NCBI GenBank assembly: GCA_009712635.1
Contig: WASS01000012.1
Coordinates: forward strand, 30,383-94,382
Source of the DNA: Hungatella sp.
GTDB taxonomy: Bacteria > Bacillota > Clostridia > Lachnospirales > Lachnospiraceae
Reading direction: 5' to 3'
Length of the DNA stretch: 64,000 nucleotides
The position numbers and the translations under genes were made by a program. Shown in pieces: positions 27,530-37,302 of the stretch (the stretch's first letter is position 1; each line of letters opens with the position of its first letter). A model generated the notes under the pieces. That model was not told the origin of the DNA and ran no database searches. It saw only the letters and a program-made list of their open reading frames with translations.

Positions 27530-29392
27530 ATGAAAATACTGGACATCTACATCAATGGATTTGGAAAATTCCACGGCAGGAACTTAACGTTCCATGATGG
27601 AATCAACATTGTTTACGGAAAAAATGAAGCTGGGAAATCCACAATCCATACCTTTATCCGCAGCATGCTCTTTGGAATTGAACGGCAAAGAGGCAGAGCT
27701 TCCAGAAATGATCTCTACTCCCGTTTCGAGCCATGGGAAAACAGCGGAACCTATGAAGGCCAGATCCGGGTGGAACATAAGGAACATATCTACCGGATTG
27801 AGCGGACTTTCCAGAAAAACAAAAAAGAGTTTAAGGTAGTGGATGAAACGGCTGGAAAAGAAATCGAGCCCACTAAGGCGTTTTTAGATGATCTTCTTTG
27901 CGGTTTAAGCGAAACCTCCTACATCAACACCATCAGCATCGGTCAGTTGAAAAGTGCCACTGATGAAGGTATGGTGACGGAGCTGAAAAATTATATTGCA
28001 AACTTAAATACAACTGGTAATCTTGCGCTTAACATAACCAAGGCCGCCGCCTGCTTAAAGTCTCAGAGAAAAGAACTGGAATCCCAGATGGTGCCGGAAG
28101 CTGCCCGTACCTACACCTCTCTGTTAAGTGAAATACGTAATATTGAAAAGGAAATTTCTGCCCCTGAGTACGAAAACCAGATTCAGACCTATCAAAAGCT
28201 TCGGGTGGATATGAAGACGGATCTGGAAGAACGCCAGGCAGAAAAGGAAGAGTTAATTAAAAAAGTGGCAAGAGGCAGGCAGGTTCTTACAAGCAACCAG
28301 TTTACCGACCACGACTCCATAAATTCCTATTCCCAGAAGGCTCAGGAGCATTATGATGATTATATGGAGGCTCAGGCCGCCTGTAACAGGAAGCCTAAAA
28401 AATTTGCTTCCGTCATTTCACTTATTTTAGCCACACTTTTACTTTGCAGCACCGGAGTTATTTACTATTTGGGAGAATCCAATTATTTTTCAGCGTATTA
28501 CGGCGTTGATCTCATTTTGCTGTTAAGTGTTTTTGTAAGCGGGGCTCTTATTTTCTATCTGATTGGCCTGCTCCTTTTTCTAAGGATTCGTCATCATGTA
28601 AAAGATATGGAAATGAGCGGCAAGGTACTGGAAGAGATTTTGTCCCGGCACTTAGGTGATACGGATATTACTCCAGAATCCATACAGGCATTTAAGAACC
28701 GTATGGCTGAATTCACACGGCTTTGCTCTGCCGTATCCAAATCAGAAGCTGCCATCAACCAGAAAGCTGCCCAGATCGAAGAGCTTAATAAGAAGCTGGA
28801 AGGCTGCGGAGTAACCATAGAGACACAGCAGAAAAGTCAGTGGGAACTGGAGAAGAAGCTGGATCATTTATCTGGCTGTAAAACCCAGGCGGAAGGATTA
28901 AAGCATATACTTGCTGAAAATGACCGTATACGGGAAGAAATCTCAGCGGTAGACTTAGCGCTGGAAACCATGACCAACTTATCTTCCTCGATCCGAGACT
29001 CGTTCGGACTATACTTAAATAAAGCGGCTTCGGATTTAATTTCCGGAATTACTGGCGGAATCTACACCAGCATGAGCGTAGATGAGAACTTAAACATCTT
29101 CTTAAATACGAAAACCAAGCTGGTACCTTTGGAGCAGGTCAGCAGCGGAACTATGGATCAGGTTTATCTGGCTCTCCGTCTGGCTGCTGCAACGCTGATT
29201 CAGACCGGTGACGAAAGAATGCCATTTATCTTTGATGACAGCTTCGTTCTTTATGACGATGACAGGTTAAAGACCGGATTAAAATGGCTGGCTGGCACTT
29301 ATACAAATCAGATCATTATTTTTACCTGCCACCAGCGGGAAGCTCAGATGATGACTGCAAACTTAATGCCTTATCATTTAATTGAAATATAG
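27530..29392 (+). CDS. YhaN/Rad50-like AAA ATPase with internal membrane segments
   Basis: 620 residues. The N-terminal Walker A is VYGKNEAGKSTIH at about 29-41 after the typical INGFGKFHGRNLTF. A coiled coil at about 190-270 is followed by two strong hydrophobic helices at about 295-350, then more coiled coil. The C-terminal ABC-type end has EQVSSGTMDQVYLALRLA as signature and FIFDDSFVLYDDDRL as Walker B. A membrane-inserted hinge distinguishes it from SbcC and matches YhaN-like proteins. It is shorter than SbcC (about 1000). GGAG precedes ATG 27530. Confidence 0.88.
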   Translation: MKILDIYINGFGKFHGRNLTFHDGINIVYGKNEAGKSTIHTFIRSMLFGIERQRGRASRNDLYSRFEPWENSGTYEGQIRVEHKEHIYRIERTFQKNKKEFKVVDETAGKEIEPTKAFLDDLLCGLSETSYINTISIGQLKSATDEGMVTELKNYIANLNTTGNLALNITKAAACLKSQRKELESQMVPEAARTYTSLLSEIRNIEKEISAPEYENQIQTYQKLRVDMKTDLEERQAEKEELIKKVARGRQVLTSNQFTDHDSINSYSQKAQEHYDDYMEAQAACNRKPKKFASVISLILATLLLCSTGVIYYLGESNYFSAYYGVDLILLLSVFVSGALIFYLIGLLLFLRIRHHVKDMEMSGKVLEEILSRHLGDTDITPESIQAFKNRMAEFTRLCSAVSKSEAAINQKAAQIEELNKKLEGCGVTIETQQKSQWELEKKLDHLSGCKTQAEGLKHILAENDRIREEISAVDLALETMTNLSSSIRDSFGLYLNKAASDLISGITGGIYTSMSVDENLNIFLNTKTKLVPLEQVSSGTMDQVYLALRLAAATLIQTGDERMPFIFDDSFVLYDDDRLKTGLKWLAGTYTNQIIIFTCHQREAQMMTANLMPYHLIEI

Positions 29393-29437
29393 AAAAATCC
29401 CTGAAAGATTTGATTCACATCTTTCAGGGATTTTTTA
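29393..29437. terminator. Bidirectional intrinsic terminator
   Basis: TCCCTGAAAGAT (29398-29409) pairs perfectly with ATCTTTCAGGGA (29419-29430). TTTTTTA follows on the plus strand and a run of five T on the minus strand. It separates the convergent YhaN-like and brnQ genes. Confidence 0.93.
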
Positions 29438-30754
29438 TTAATCATGAGTTTTTAATGGCCCCATTATAGCTTCGATTATAACTCCAATTACAATACCCAC
29501 GACTGCCGGACATATCCAGCCAAGCCCGTATGAATAAAACGGAAGCTTTATAAGTTCCGCATGTAAAATATCTGCTCCTGCCGTTTCCAGTGACAGCAGC
29601 ACTCCTATGATTCCGGTTAAACCCATGGCACAGACATAGACGGCTCTCCATCGTTCTCCATCACGAAAAGCAAACGACAGTATAATGAGTACAATGGAAA
29701 TGGGATATAAAGCACTTAAAACAGGTACTGATATCTCCAATATCTTATTTAGTCCTGCATTGGATATGATAAGGCTGACAAAGGCGAATAAAAACGCCCA
29801 CGTCCGGTACCCAACCTTGGGTATAATGGTGCAGAAATACTTGCTGCAGCAACTGATCAGACCAATACAGGTATTCAGACATGCAATGAAAAAAACTGCC
29901 GCCAGCAGAATAAGACCTGCTTTCCCATATAAAAACTGTACTGCCTGGTTCAAGGTCTGAGCACCGTTATCTGCCAGTCCAAATGCTCCGCCGGTCACCG
30001 CGCCAACATGTGATAAGGCGCTGTAAACCAGCAGGAGAATTCCACCTGCAAAAAAACCGGCCCTGATGGTTTCACGAACTACATCTGCTTCTTTCTTTAT
30101 ACCCATGGCCTTAATATTTAACGATATAATTATACCGAAATTTAAGGCTGCAATGGTATCCATGGTCATATAACCTTCTAAAAATCCTTTAATAAACGGG
30201 GCCTTCTGATATGTCTCAGAAGGTGTTCCATAGGCTCCCGCCGGGTGAATGATACAGCCGGCAAAGATCACTGCGATCAGAACCAAAAGTATGGGAGTCA
30301 GAATCTTCCCCAGACGGTCTGTCAGTTTATCTGGCTTTAGCGCTACTACGAATGCAATAGCAAAAAATACTACCGAATACAGAAACTGCATCAGTGCACT
30401 TGAAGTTCCCTCTTTTAAAAAGGGAACCACTGCCATCTCAAAAGATGTACTTGCAGTCCTTGGTATTGCAAGGCAAGGGCCAATGGATAAATAGATTAAT
30501 AGGGTAAAAATAAAAGCAAACTTCGGATGAACACGCCCCGCCAGCTTATCCAGTCCTCCGGACTGAGCCACTGCCACGACGCCTAAAACCGGAAAACCGA
30601 TTGCAGTTACTGCAAATCCTGCCACTGCAATCCAGGTAACGGTTCCTGCTGACGCTCCCAGAAAAGGTGGAAAGATCAGGTTTCCTGCTCCAAAAAACAT
30701 GGAGAATACCGTAAGTCCGGCTAAAACTAACTTTTCTTTAGTCAATCGCTCCAT
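29438..30754 (-). CDS. brnQ: Branched-chain amino acid transporter BrnQ (LIVCS family)
   Basis: 438 residues with about 12 membrane helices; Na+ or H+-coupled uptake of Leu, Ile and Val. The family start LTKEKLVLAGLTVFSMFFGAGNLIFPPFLG is evident, and helix 1 holds the GAGNLIFPP motif. I start at ATG 30754, just after GAGGATATT, instead of an upstream frame start inside prs. It lies 13 bases after prs, so prs-brnQ is a likely operon. Confidence 0.94.
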   Translation of the reverse strand: MERLTKEKLVLAGLTVFSMFFGAGNLIFPPFLGASAGTVTWIAVAGFAVTAIGFPVLGVVAVAQSGGLDKLAGRVHPKFAFIFTLLIYLSIGPCLAIPRTASTSFEMAVVPFLKEGTSSALMQFLYSVVFFAIAFVVALKPDKLTDRLGKILTPILLVLIAVIFAGCIIHPAGAYGTPSETYQKAPFIKGFLEGYMTMDTIAALNFGIIISLNIKAMGIKKEADVVRETIRAGFFAGGILLLVYSALSHVGAVTGGAFGLADNGAQTLNQAVQFLYGKAGLILLAAVFFIACLNTCIGLISCCSKYFCTIIPKVGYRTWAFLFAFVSLIISNAGLNKILEISVPVLSALYPISIVLIILSFAFRDGERWRAVYVCAMGLTGIIGVLLSLETAGADILHAELIKLPFYSYGLGWICPAVVGIVIGVIIEAIMGPLKTHD

Positions 30755-30767
30755 AATATCCTCGTAA

Positions 30768-31946
30768 TTAACGGTCTCCGGCGCGGTAACGCTCCAACAG
30801 CCGGTTGATTCTGGTTGTTGGGTTAAGCAGACCGCTGAGGGAAGCATCATGGTTTAAGTTGTCAATAATAAGGGCAATATACTTGCTCATATCAACATTA
30901 ATATAATAAGGTCTGGACAGAAGATCTGGTGTCTGATATACCAGATTGGTGGTTAAGATCCTGTCGATTAATCCATTTTCATAATATTCATCAAACTTTG
31001 CAAGTCCGTTGGTAAAGAGTCCGAACGTAGCGCAGACAAATACTTTTCTTGCCTTTCTCCGTTTTAGTTCTTTTGCAACATCAAGCATACTTTCGCCAGA
31101 GGAAATCATGTCATCAACAATAATTACATCTTTTCCTTCTACGGAAGCACCAAGGAACTCATGGGCAACAATGGGGTTGCGTCCATTTATAATCTGGGTA
31201 TAATCACGACGCTTATAGAACATACCCATATCCAGTCCCAGTACATTGGCAAAGAATACTGCACGTCCCATGCCGCCTTCGTCCGGGCTGATTACCATCA
31301 TATGTTCGCTGTCAATATCCAGTTCTTTCTCTTCTTTTAACAAATATTTGATGAACTGGTATATCGGCTGAACCGTCTCAAAACCTTTTAACGGAATTGC
31401 GTTCTGCACTCTGGGGTCATGAGCATCAAATGTGATAATATTCTCCACACCCATATTCACAAGCTCACGAAGTGCCAATGCACAGTCAAGAGACTCTCTT
31501 CTGGAACGCTTATGCTGACGGCTCTCATATAAGAAAGGCATAATTACATTAATACGTCTTGGTTTACCTGCTGATGCAGCAATCACACGCTTTAAATCCT
31601 GAAAATGATCATCAGGGGACATGTGGTTGGTCATACCGCACAGAGAATAGGTCAGGCTGTAGTTACACACATCGACCATGATATAAAGGTCATCACCTCG
31701 CACAGACTGCTGCAGGGTGCCTTTTGCCTCTCCGGTTCCGAATCTGGGGGTGCTGGCTCCTATGATGTAAGTATCTCTCTGATAACCGGAAAAAGCAATG
31801 GTAGACTTATGTTCACTTTCCCGCTCCTGTCTCCATGACACCAGATAATCATTTACTTTCTCTCCCAGTTCCTTGCAGCTTTTTAAAGGAATTAAGCCCA
31901 ATGGTCCAACCGGAATGGTTTCTATCGTTTTCTCTTCGTAAAGCAT
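30768..31946 (-). CDS. prs: Ribose-phosphate pyrophosphokinase (PRPP synthetase)
   Basis: Makes PRPP from ribose-5-phosphate and ATP for purine, pyrimidine, His and Trp synthesis. 392 residues, the long form common in Clostridia (the short form is ~315). The ribose-5-P segment VISPDEGGMGRAVFFANVLG and the PRPP loop VIIVDDMISSGESMLD are present, as is the catalytic HKRSRRE-type flexible loop QHKRSRRES. Start ATG 31946 follows GGAGGAG. The C-terminal ~80 residues exceed the standard enzyme. Confidence 0.95.
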   Translation of the reverse strand: MLYEEKTIETIPVGPLGLIPLKSCKELGEKVNDYLVSWRQERESEHKSTIAFSGYQRDTYIIGASTPRFGTGEAKGTLQQSVRGDDLYIMVDVCNYSLTYSLCGMTNHMSPDDHFQDLKRVIAASAGKPRRINVIMPFLYESRQHKRSRRESLDCALALRELVNMGVENIITFDAHDPRVQNAIPLKGFETVQPIYQFIKYLLKEEKELDIDSEHMMVISPDEGGMGRAVFFANVLGLDMGMFYKRRDYTQIINGRNPIVAHEFLGASVEGKDVIIVDDMISSGESMLDVAKELKRRKARKVFVCATFGLFTNGLAKFDEYYENGLIDRILTTNLVYQTPDLLSRPYYINVDMSKYIALIIDNLNHDASLSGLLNPTTRINRLLERYRAGDR

Positions 31947-31988
31947 TTGTTTCTCCTCCAACGTGTCCTTATGCAATGCAACGGTTCT

Positions 31989-32017
31989 TTTATAACATTA
32001 TGTGTCGCTTTAGTCAA
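31989..32017 (-). promoter_or_regulatory. Promoter of prs-brnQ
   Basis: On the minus strand TTGACT (32012-32017) and TATAAA (31989-31994) have a 17-base spacer. Another TTGACT overlaps just upstream. The predicted start lies about 35 bases before prs. Confidence 0.7.
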
Positions 32018-32107
32018 GTCAATCAGAAGAATTGCTCCTAATTTCTAAAATATCTATTTTATTTATTCTAGCTTTTACCATTTACTCCAAAACTTAGAAA
32101 TAAGAAC

Positions 32108-32133
32108 AGCTTCATCCAATAAATGGAGAAGCT
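32108..32133 (-). terminator. Possible terminator of the GntR-family gene
   Basis: AGCTTC (32108-32113) pairs with GAAGCT (32128-32133) with an inner CCA/TGG pair. The minus-strand transcript continues GTTCTTATTT, a weak U tract. Confidence 0.4.
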
Positions 32134-32155
32134 ATTACTATACTTATGCAGGCAT

Positions 32156-32893
32156 CTAGCCCTTTACCAGACCTCCAAGGAAATCATCACCAAAGATCCT
32201 CATCTTACCCTTCTTGGGAAGGGCCTCAAATAGTTCCGGGTATTGTTCCCCGATTTTAATGGCATTATCATCAATATCAAGCAGATGCTGGCTTGCAATA
32301 TGAATCAGAGACTCCTCATCTTTCTTTATAATTGCCTCAATCATTAGCCGATGTTCGGAAAGCACGCTCTCCTCATGAGTGGTATCCACACAGATAAGCT
32401 GACGAAGACGCTGGTAATTGCCAGCATCGCCCCAGATAAGTTCCGCACAATACTGCTTATCCGTTGCGGCAAAAAAATACTTATGGAATTCGTCATCCAG
32501 AGACAAGAAAGCCCTGGTGTCTTTTTCCTTAATGGCTTTTTCCTGCTGTTCAATCAGACTGTTTAAATCGGATATATGTTTTCTTGTATAATTATCAATA
32601 AATTCTTTTAAAACGTTTATCTCAACGCTGTACCTGATATATTGTTCCTTCTGTGCCTTTTCCAGATTGATTTTTGAAATCATAATGCCTTTTTGGGGAA
32701 GAGTCATGATAAGCCCTTCTCTTTCCAGACGAATTAAAGCATCACGTACCGGCGAACGGCTTACATTCATTTCCTGTGCAAGATCATTGATGGTAAGAAT
32801 GACCCCCGGCCGAATCCGCATTTCGATAATGCTATTGCCAAGTTCACTATAAATATTATCAGCAGTGGTTTTCTTTTCGGGTTTATTCAGCAA
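32156..32893 (-). CDS. GntR-family transcriptional regulator (FadR/FCD subfamily)
   Basis: 245 residues. An N-terminal winged helix contains ILTINDLAQEMNVSRSPVRDALIRLEREGLI. The C-terminal all-helical FCD ligand domain has conserved D-x3-H (LDDEFHKYFF) and H segments (SEHRLMIEAI) that hold a metal or organic-acid effector. I start at TTG 32893, 7 bases after AAGGAGG, rather than the frame start at 32944. It is the last gene after the hydantoinase operon and is probably its regulator. A shared 12-base sequence lies upstream of this gene and of the transporter gene (33001 and 37197). Confidence 0.88.
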   Translation of the reverse strand: MLNKPEKKTTADNIYSELGNSIIEMRIRPGVILTINDLAQEMNVSRSPVRDALIRLEREGLIMTLPQKGIMISKINLEKAQKEQYIRYSVEINVLKEFIDNYTRKHISDLNSLIEQQEKAIKEKDTRAFLSLDDEFHKYFFAATDKQYCAELIWGDAGNYQRLRQLICVDTTHEESVLSEHRLMIEAIIKKDEESLIHIASQHLLDIDDNAIKIGEQYPELFEALPKKGKMRIFGDDFLGGLVKG

Positions 32894-33000
32894 CAGATGT
32901 CCTCCTTTTCTATCTTTATTAATTAGGCGTTTATAAAGCGCCACAAACCGTACAAATATGGCCTATTTCTTTTTATAAACAAGCCATTTTTATATTTTAT

Positions 33001-33012
33001 ACTAATATATTA
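33001..33012. promoter_or_regulatory. Candidate GntR operator, copy 1
   Basis: ACTAATATATTA, containing the palindrome TAATATATTA, lies upstream of the GntR-family gene. The same 12 bases occur at 37197-37208 before the transporter gene. The region is AT-rich, so chance is possible. Confidence 0.45.
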
Positions 33013-33041
33013 ATATACCACATTTGCGGAGAAACGTCAAA

Positions 33042-33677
33042 TTAATTAAGCTTGTCATCACTTAAAGCCATATCAAGTAACCGTTCATATACACATGGGT
33101 GACAGTCTGATTGGCTCATAAGCCTGGATAATTCAACTGCCGCTACTTCACTGGCAGCAATGCAGCTGGCATTATAGGAAAACACCCAAAAAAACCGCTT
33201 TTTTATCATTCTGGAAGCGGTATATATCTCTGGTGTTATGGTTTCGATATGATGGAATATCTCGTGATACATTGCGATATGTCTCATCTCTTCCTCTGAA
33301 AACATATCACAAAGATCATTTTGTACAATAAAATCATGTACCTTATTAAGAGCTTTATGCTGGAGTACAATTGTTTTTTTTAATGGGAGATAAAGGGCGA
33401 TATATCTTTGAATCTCATACTGTTCATAGTAATACCGGTGCTCCACCTCTAAAGAAAACCGCGCCGGCCATTCCTCAGGGGAACAGCCAGCGTAAGCTTT
33501 CATGTATTTCTTATACATAACCATAGCAGTTTGAATACTTTTTTCTATTATTTCCTCTTTGCTTTCCTGCAAAAGAGCTGAATCGGGTGCATCTTTATTA
33601 AAGGTATATTCCCTCCAAAACTTATCTGGCCGGTTCATATCTTCTAATAACTGCTTTCTTTTTTCATTACAAATCAT
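33042..33677 (-). CDS. Uncharacterised protein with HExxH motif in the hydantoinase operon
   Basis: 211 residues, soluble, mostly helical, with no signal peptide. The motif MYHEIFHHIETITPEIY near residue 140 has the HExxH zinc-protease pattern with an extra adjacent His. The rest is rich in Tyr, Glu and Lys and I do not recognise the family. Its ATG overlaps the 3' end of the hydantoinase gene by 11 bases, so the two are translationally coupled and probably act in the same pathway. It could be a metalloprotease, an amidase or a maturation factor; none can be chosen from sequence. Confidence 0.72.
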   Translation of the reverse strand: MICNEKRKQLLEDMNRPDKFWREYTFNKDAPDSALLQESKEEIIEKSIQTAMVMYKKYMKAYAGCSPEEWPARFSLEVEHRYYYEQYEIQRYIALYLPLKKTIVLQHKALNKVHDFIVQNDLCDMFSEEEMRHIAMYHEIFHHIETITPEIYTASRMIKKRFFWVFSYNASCIAASEVAAVELSRLMSQSDCHPCVYERLLDMALSDDKLN

Positions 33678-35793
33678 TTTTAGCTACCACCAGAATGCAC
33701 TCTTCATCCGGGTCCCGGTCACAAAGTTCTGCTTCTATAAGACCTGCCACCTGAGCAAGCTCTGGTACTCCGGAATAATCAAGCATTTTGCTTCCTGCAA
33801 CCACATACACATCTGGATTGATCCGAACCTCTCCTGCAAAGCTGCTGGTTTGATCCCAGATTCCTTTTAACTCTTCTGGAGCAGATCTTACTGTAGTCTT
33901 CATGACATTGCCATTTCTTCTTTGTACCTTAATGAAACCTTTTTTATCAATAACTCTCAGTGCCTGATCACCATTATTTTTAACGGTCATAATAAAGAAT
34001 CCGCTGGTTGCTGCCCTCATGGTCACATTGCTTTTTTGTACTCCCACGGATTGAGCCCCTATTTCCACAGCCTCTTCCTCTTGACAGTTTTTCATTAAGT
34101 CCGTTGTTTTTACCTCAGTGGAACCCATTGCAATTGCAGTAACCTTTTGAGACTGCTCGTCAATCTCCACATAAACTTCGATGGTGTCTTCTACTGCACC
34201 GCTGCTCATAGCAAGCTCTTTGGCTTCCTTCTTTAATTCCGCAATGTCCTTTGCTGTAGGGTTAGGAATTGTTCTTTCTACCATTTCCCGAACCATTGCA
34301 AGTGCAACTCCAATAGAAGAAATAACGTCGGCGTGTTCTGGAATCTGATATTGAAAATTCATTGTTTGGGCCGTAAATGTAAGAAGTGTTCCTGCGCCTC
34401 CTCCTGCACCTACCAGCACCACCTGATCTCGCTCCAGTTTATACTTTGCAATGAGATCTTCAATAACAGGCTGAATCTTTTCACAGGCTTTTGTTAATAT
34501 AGCCCTGGCGGCTTCCTCCACCGTCAGGTTCACTTCCTCTGCAAGCAGCGTCATAGCTTTCACGCTGGATTCATAAATTCCCTGAGCATAGTCGCCTTCC
34601 TTCAAAATGCCAAGGACATTGGCTGCACAAGTATTTGTGATAGTAACGCTTTCCCCGTTATTTAATCGAATTGCCACATAGTCCTTTGGATCATTGCTGC
34701 GAGGCTGCATGTAATATAGCTCTGCCCCATCAAACAATTCTGGCGGAGTAAACGCTGCATATCCCATATTGGCAATATGAGCACTTCTCGGTCCTACATC
34801 TACAATCTTTCCTTTACAGGCGCGTACCATGCTCCCTCCTGCTACGCCTAAAACCCGTACATCAAGAGAATTTACATAAGTTCTATGTCCGCCAATAATA
34901 GAATAATCTACCGAAGGACGTCCATTTTTAATGACACCAATATTCGTGGAGGTACCTCCCACCTCAAAGTAAATGCCGTTGGAGGCTCTTAAATACATAA
35001 GAGCTCCGATTACACTGGCAGCCGGTCCAGAAAGCATGGTTAGAATAGGGCGCTTTTTCATCTCCTCGATTTCCATAACGCCCCCATCCCCTCTCATGAT
35101 CATAAGAGGTACTGTCACACCAGTGCTTCTTACGCTTGACTCCGTGCTGGTGGCTGTTTCAAGCATTTTGGGCAGGATGCTGGCATTTAAAGCAGCAGTT
35201 CTGGTTCGTGTTGTCAGACCATACAGCTTTGTAATATCAGAGGCAAGCGTACAGGGCTTCCCCTGGCTCTCAGCTTCTTTTGCCACCTCCTTCTCTTCCG
35301 TGAGGTCGTCCACTCCAAAGGCCTTACTGGCAACAATTACTCTGGCTCCATCCTTGATCAGAGCATCTACTTTCTCTTTTATGGCTTCCTGGGTCATATC
35401 TTTGCTTCGGATGAAATCATTGCTTATCTCAATGTATTTCCCTGTTCCCAAATCAATGTTTTCGATATGAGTCTGTTTCTTTGCCATCATGCTCTCTAAG
35501 AAGCCTCTTCCAATACCTATAACGCCCACTTTGGCAACATCACCCTCCAAAAGTGCGTTAGTAGCCTGTGTTGTGCTATGCGCAATAAAAATCACTTCGT
35601 CTGGCTTGATATCATTTTCCATCAGACATTTTTCAAATGCCTCCACGACACCTTTTGCAACTCCGCTTTCGTGGAAGTGAGTCGTCATAACAATACCCTT
35701 GCCTACTATCTGGTTTGTATCATTGTCAATGGCAACTGCCTTAGTATGAGTACCGCCAACATCGATTCCTATACGAATTGATCGTCTGCTCAT
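33667..35793 (-). CDS. Hydantoinase/oxoprolinase family protein (HyuA-like)
   Basis: 708 residues. The N-terminal ASKHA-type ATP fold starts IRIGIDVGGTHTKAVAID, with HSTTQATNALLEGDVAKVGVIG in the Hydant_A_N domain. The hydantoinase A core follows (FEVGGTSTNIGVI, VGAGGGAGTLL). Relatives hydrolyse hydantoins or 5-oxoproline with ATP, or form acetone carboxylase subunits. A HyuB-type partner is not present next to it, so the substrate is uncertain. It is flanked by a transporter and the HExxH protein in one minus-strand operon. AGGAGG precedes ATG 35793. Confidence 0.88.
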   Translation of the reverse strand: MSRRSIRIGIDVGGTHTKAVAIDNDTNQIVGKGIVMTTHFHESGVAKGVVEAFEKCLMENDIKPDEVIFIAHSTTQATNALLEGDVAKVGVIGIGRGFLESMMAKKQTHIENIDLGTGKYIEISNDFIRSKDMTQEAIKEKVDALIKDGARVIVASKAFGVDDLTEEKEVAKEAESQGKPCTLASDITKLYGLTTRTRTAALNASILPKMLETATSTESSVRSTGVTVPLMIMRGDGGVMEIEEMKKRPILTMLSGPAASVIGALMYLRASNGIYFEVGGTSTNIGVIKNGRPSVDYSIIGGHRTYVNSLDVRVLGVAGGSMVRACKGKIVDVGPRSAHIANMGYAAFTPPELFDGAELYYMQPRSNDPKDYVAIRLNNGESVTITNTCAANVLGILKEGDYAQGIYESSVKAMTLLAEEVNLTVEEAARAILTKACEKIQPVIEDLIAKYKLERDQVVLVGAGGGAGTLLTFTAQTMNFQYQIPEHADVISSIGVALAMVREMVERTIPNPTAKDIAELKKEAKELAMSSGAVEDTIEVYVEIDEQSQKVTAIAMGSTEVKTTDLMKNCQEEEAVEIGAQSVGVQKSNVTMRAATSGFFIMTVKNNGDQALRVIDKKGFIKVQRRNGNVMKTTVRSAPEELKGIWDQTSSFAGEVRINPDVYVVAGSKMLDYSGVPELAQVAGLIEAELCDRDPDEECILVVAKNDL

Positions 35794-35832
35794 TTGTCCT
35801 CCTAATCTAACTGCTTTATTTCAACAACTGAA

Positions 35833-37119
35833 TCATCTAGCTATTATCATATACCCTGCCAATAAATTAGCCGCAAAAATCAGCCAGGACCAGGGAAAGT
35901 TGGTGCGAATATAAGTTTTGGGTTCCAGCTTTGCATAACTGATTCCCCACATACTCCAGGACTGGGTAGGGCAGGAGTTTGCAACAATTGCAACCGGCGG
36001 CACCAAAAACAGAATAAATAAGAATGATTCCGGGAAAAATCCAGTGGCCTGTAAAATAGCAAGTGTAGCAGCACCAGAACCAAATACCATAAGAGGTCCC
36101 CTAAAAAGTCCCAAAGGTGCACAAATCATAAATACAATTAAGATAATAATAGCCGACTGAGGAATGACTCCGCCTAGAAGCTCACTAAGGATTGGAGCTA
36201 CCTGTTTTGCTGCAGTACTGAAAATATTAACGCCATAAAGCATACCGATGAGGAGACCTACATCAGCAATTCCGTCGTACAGAGTTTTTTGTACCTTTTC
36301 AATTGCCAGTTTATAGCTTGTCATGTTTCTCGTAAGAAGAAGTCCAAAGAAAATTCCGATCAGGAAAGCTGGAACCGGTTTCCACTTAAATATTGCTACC
36401 ATCAAAATTGGCAAAAAAGGAACAATCGCCGCAACTGCCGGAATTTGCTGCGCAGACCCTGAATTCACCACCGCCCAGGCACGGGCCTTTCCCTGTCCGC
36501 TTTTTCTAAAATGATATATAATAAATATGAGCATGACAATTACATGGATAATGGTAGCAATTACTGCAAATCTTAAATATGCGTTATCGTAAGTCATATT
36601 GGGGAACAGAGCAAGAAGCTGATTTACATACCCAAGATTTAAATACATCCCGCCTGCAACAGACATCATATAGGCACCTACCGCTACACGTTTCTCGACC
36701 CCAAGAGAAAACAGAATAGGAAGTACTATCATACCGATTGCCATTACAGAACCTACGCCAAATGCGCTGGTAAAAATAAGAGTACAAACCAGAGATACCA
36801 GAATAGTTGTTACTAGCGGCTTATCTCCAGCCATCTCCACCGTTTTTTTAATGATAAAACCTGCGATTCCCGTATCTACAATCACCCTGCCAAACCAGCT
36901 TCCAAAGACAATAATAGCTATGGTTGGTCCGTAACTTTCAACGGATGACTGAAACACAGTATCTATCACAGTCCGATATGGCACCCGCCCCACAAGGCAC
37001 CAGATCAGTGCCATAAAAACAAACCCAACTAGCAGGTTTCCCCCCTTCATACAGTAACCAATAAGTCCTGCAAACGATACGAGTAATAAAATACCCGCCA
37101 CAATAACATAAAGACTCAT
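35833..37119 (-). CDS. Ion-transporter superfamily permease (organic-anion uptake)
   Basis: 428 residues with about 11-12 membrane helices in the arrangement of the GntP/CitMHS/Dcu type. Features are SYGPTIAIIVFGSWFGRVIVDTG near helix 3 and a re-entrant-like VANSCPTQSW segment near the C-terminus. It probably imports the substrate of the adjacent hydantoinase-type enzyme. First gene of the operon transporter - hydantoinase - HExxH protein, with a candidate operator upstream. AAGGAGG lies 6 bases before ATG 37119. Substrate is inferred from context only. Confidence 0.8.
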   Translation of the reverse strand: MSLYVIVAGILLLVSFAGLIGYCMKGGNLLVGFVFMALIWCLVGRVPYRTVIDTVFQSSVESYGPTIAIIVFGSWFGRVIVDTGIAGFIIKKTVEMAGDKPLVTTILVSLVCTLIFTSAFGVGSVMAIGMIVLPILFSLGVEKRVAVGAYMMSVAGGMYLNLGYVNQLLALFPNMTYDNAYLRFAVIATIIHVIVMLIFIIYHFRKSGQGKARAWAVVNSGSAQQIPAVAAIVPFLPILMVAIFKWKPVPAFLIGIFFGLLLTRNMTSYKLAIEKVQKTLYDGIADVGLLIGMLYGVNIFSTAAKQVAPILSELLGGVIPQSAIIILIVFMICAPLGLFRGPLMVFGSGAATLAILQATGFFPESFLFILFLVPPVAIVANSCPTQSWSMWGISYAKLEPKTYIRTNFPWSWLIFAANLLAGYMIIAR

Positions 37120-37196
37120 ACACTTCCTCCTTCTACAAGATATGATTAGTAGTTTAGCCTGCCAAGAAAAGGAATTGCTTCGCCTTTATCTGTGCG

Positions 37197-37219
37197 ACTA
37201 ATATATTACACACATTAGT
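37197..37219. promoter_or_regulatory. Candidate GntR operator, copy 2, overlapping a promoter
   Basis: ACTAATATATTA at 37197-37208 repeats the site at 33001. ACTAAT and ATTAGT (37214-37219) also form an inverted repeat 11 bases apart. A minus-strand TATACT -10 with a weak TAGACT -35 overlaps, so binding would block initiation at the transporter operon. Confidence 0.45.
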
Positions 37220-37302
37220 ATACTACCATTTCATGCCAAGTCTATTGATAAAATAACTGAAAAGGAACAAATAATTTTGTCTATTTTTCCCACTTAAAGT
37301 AA

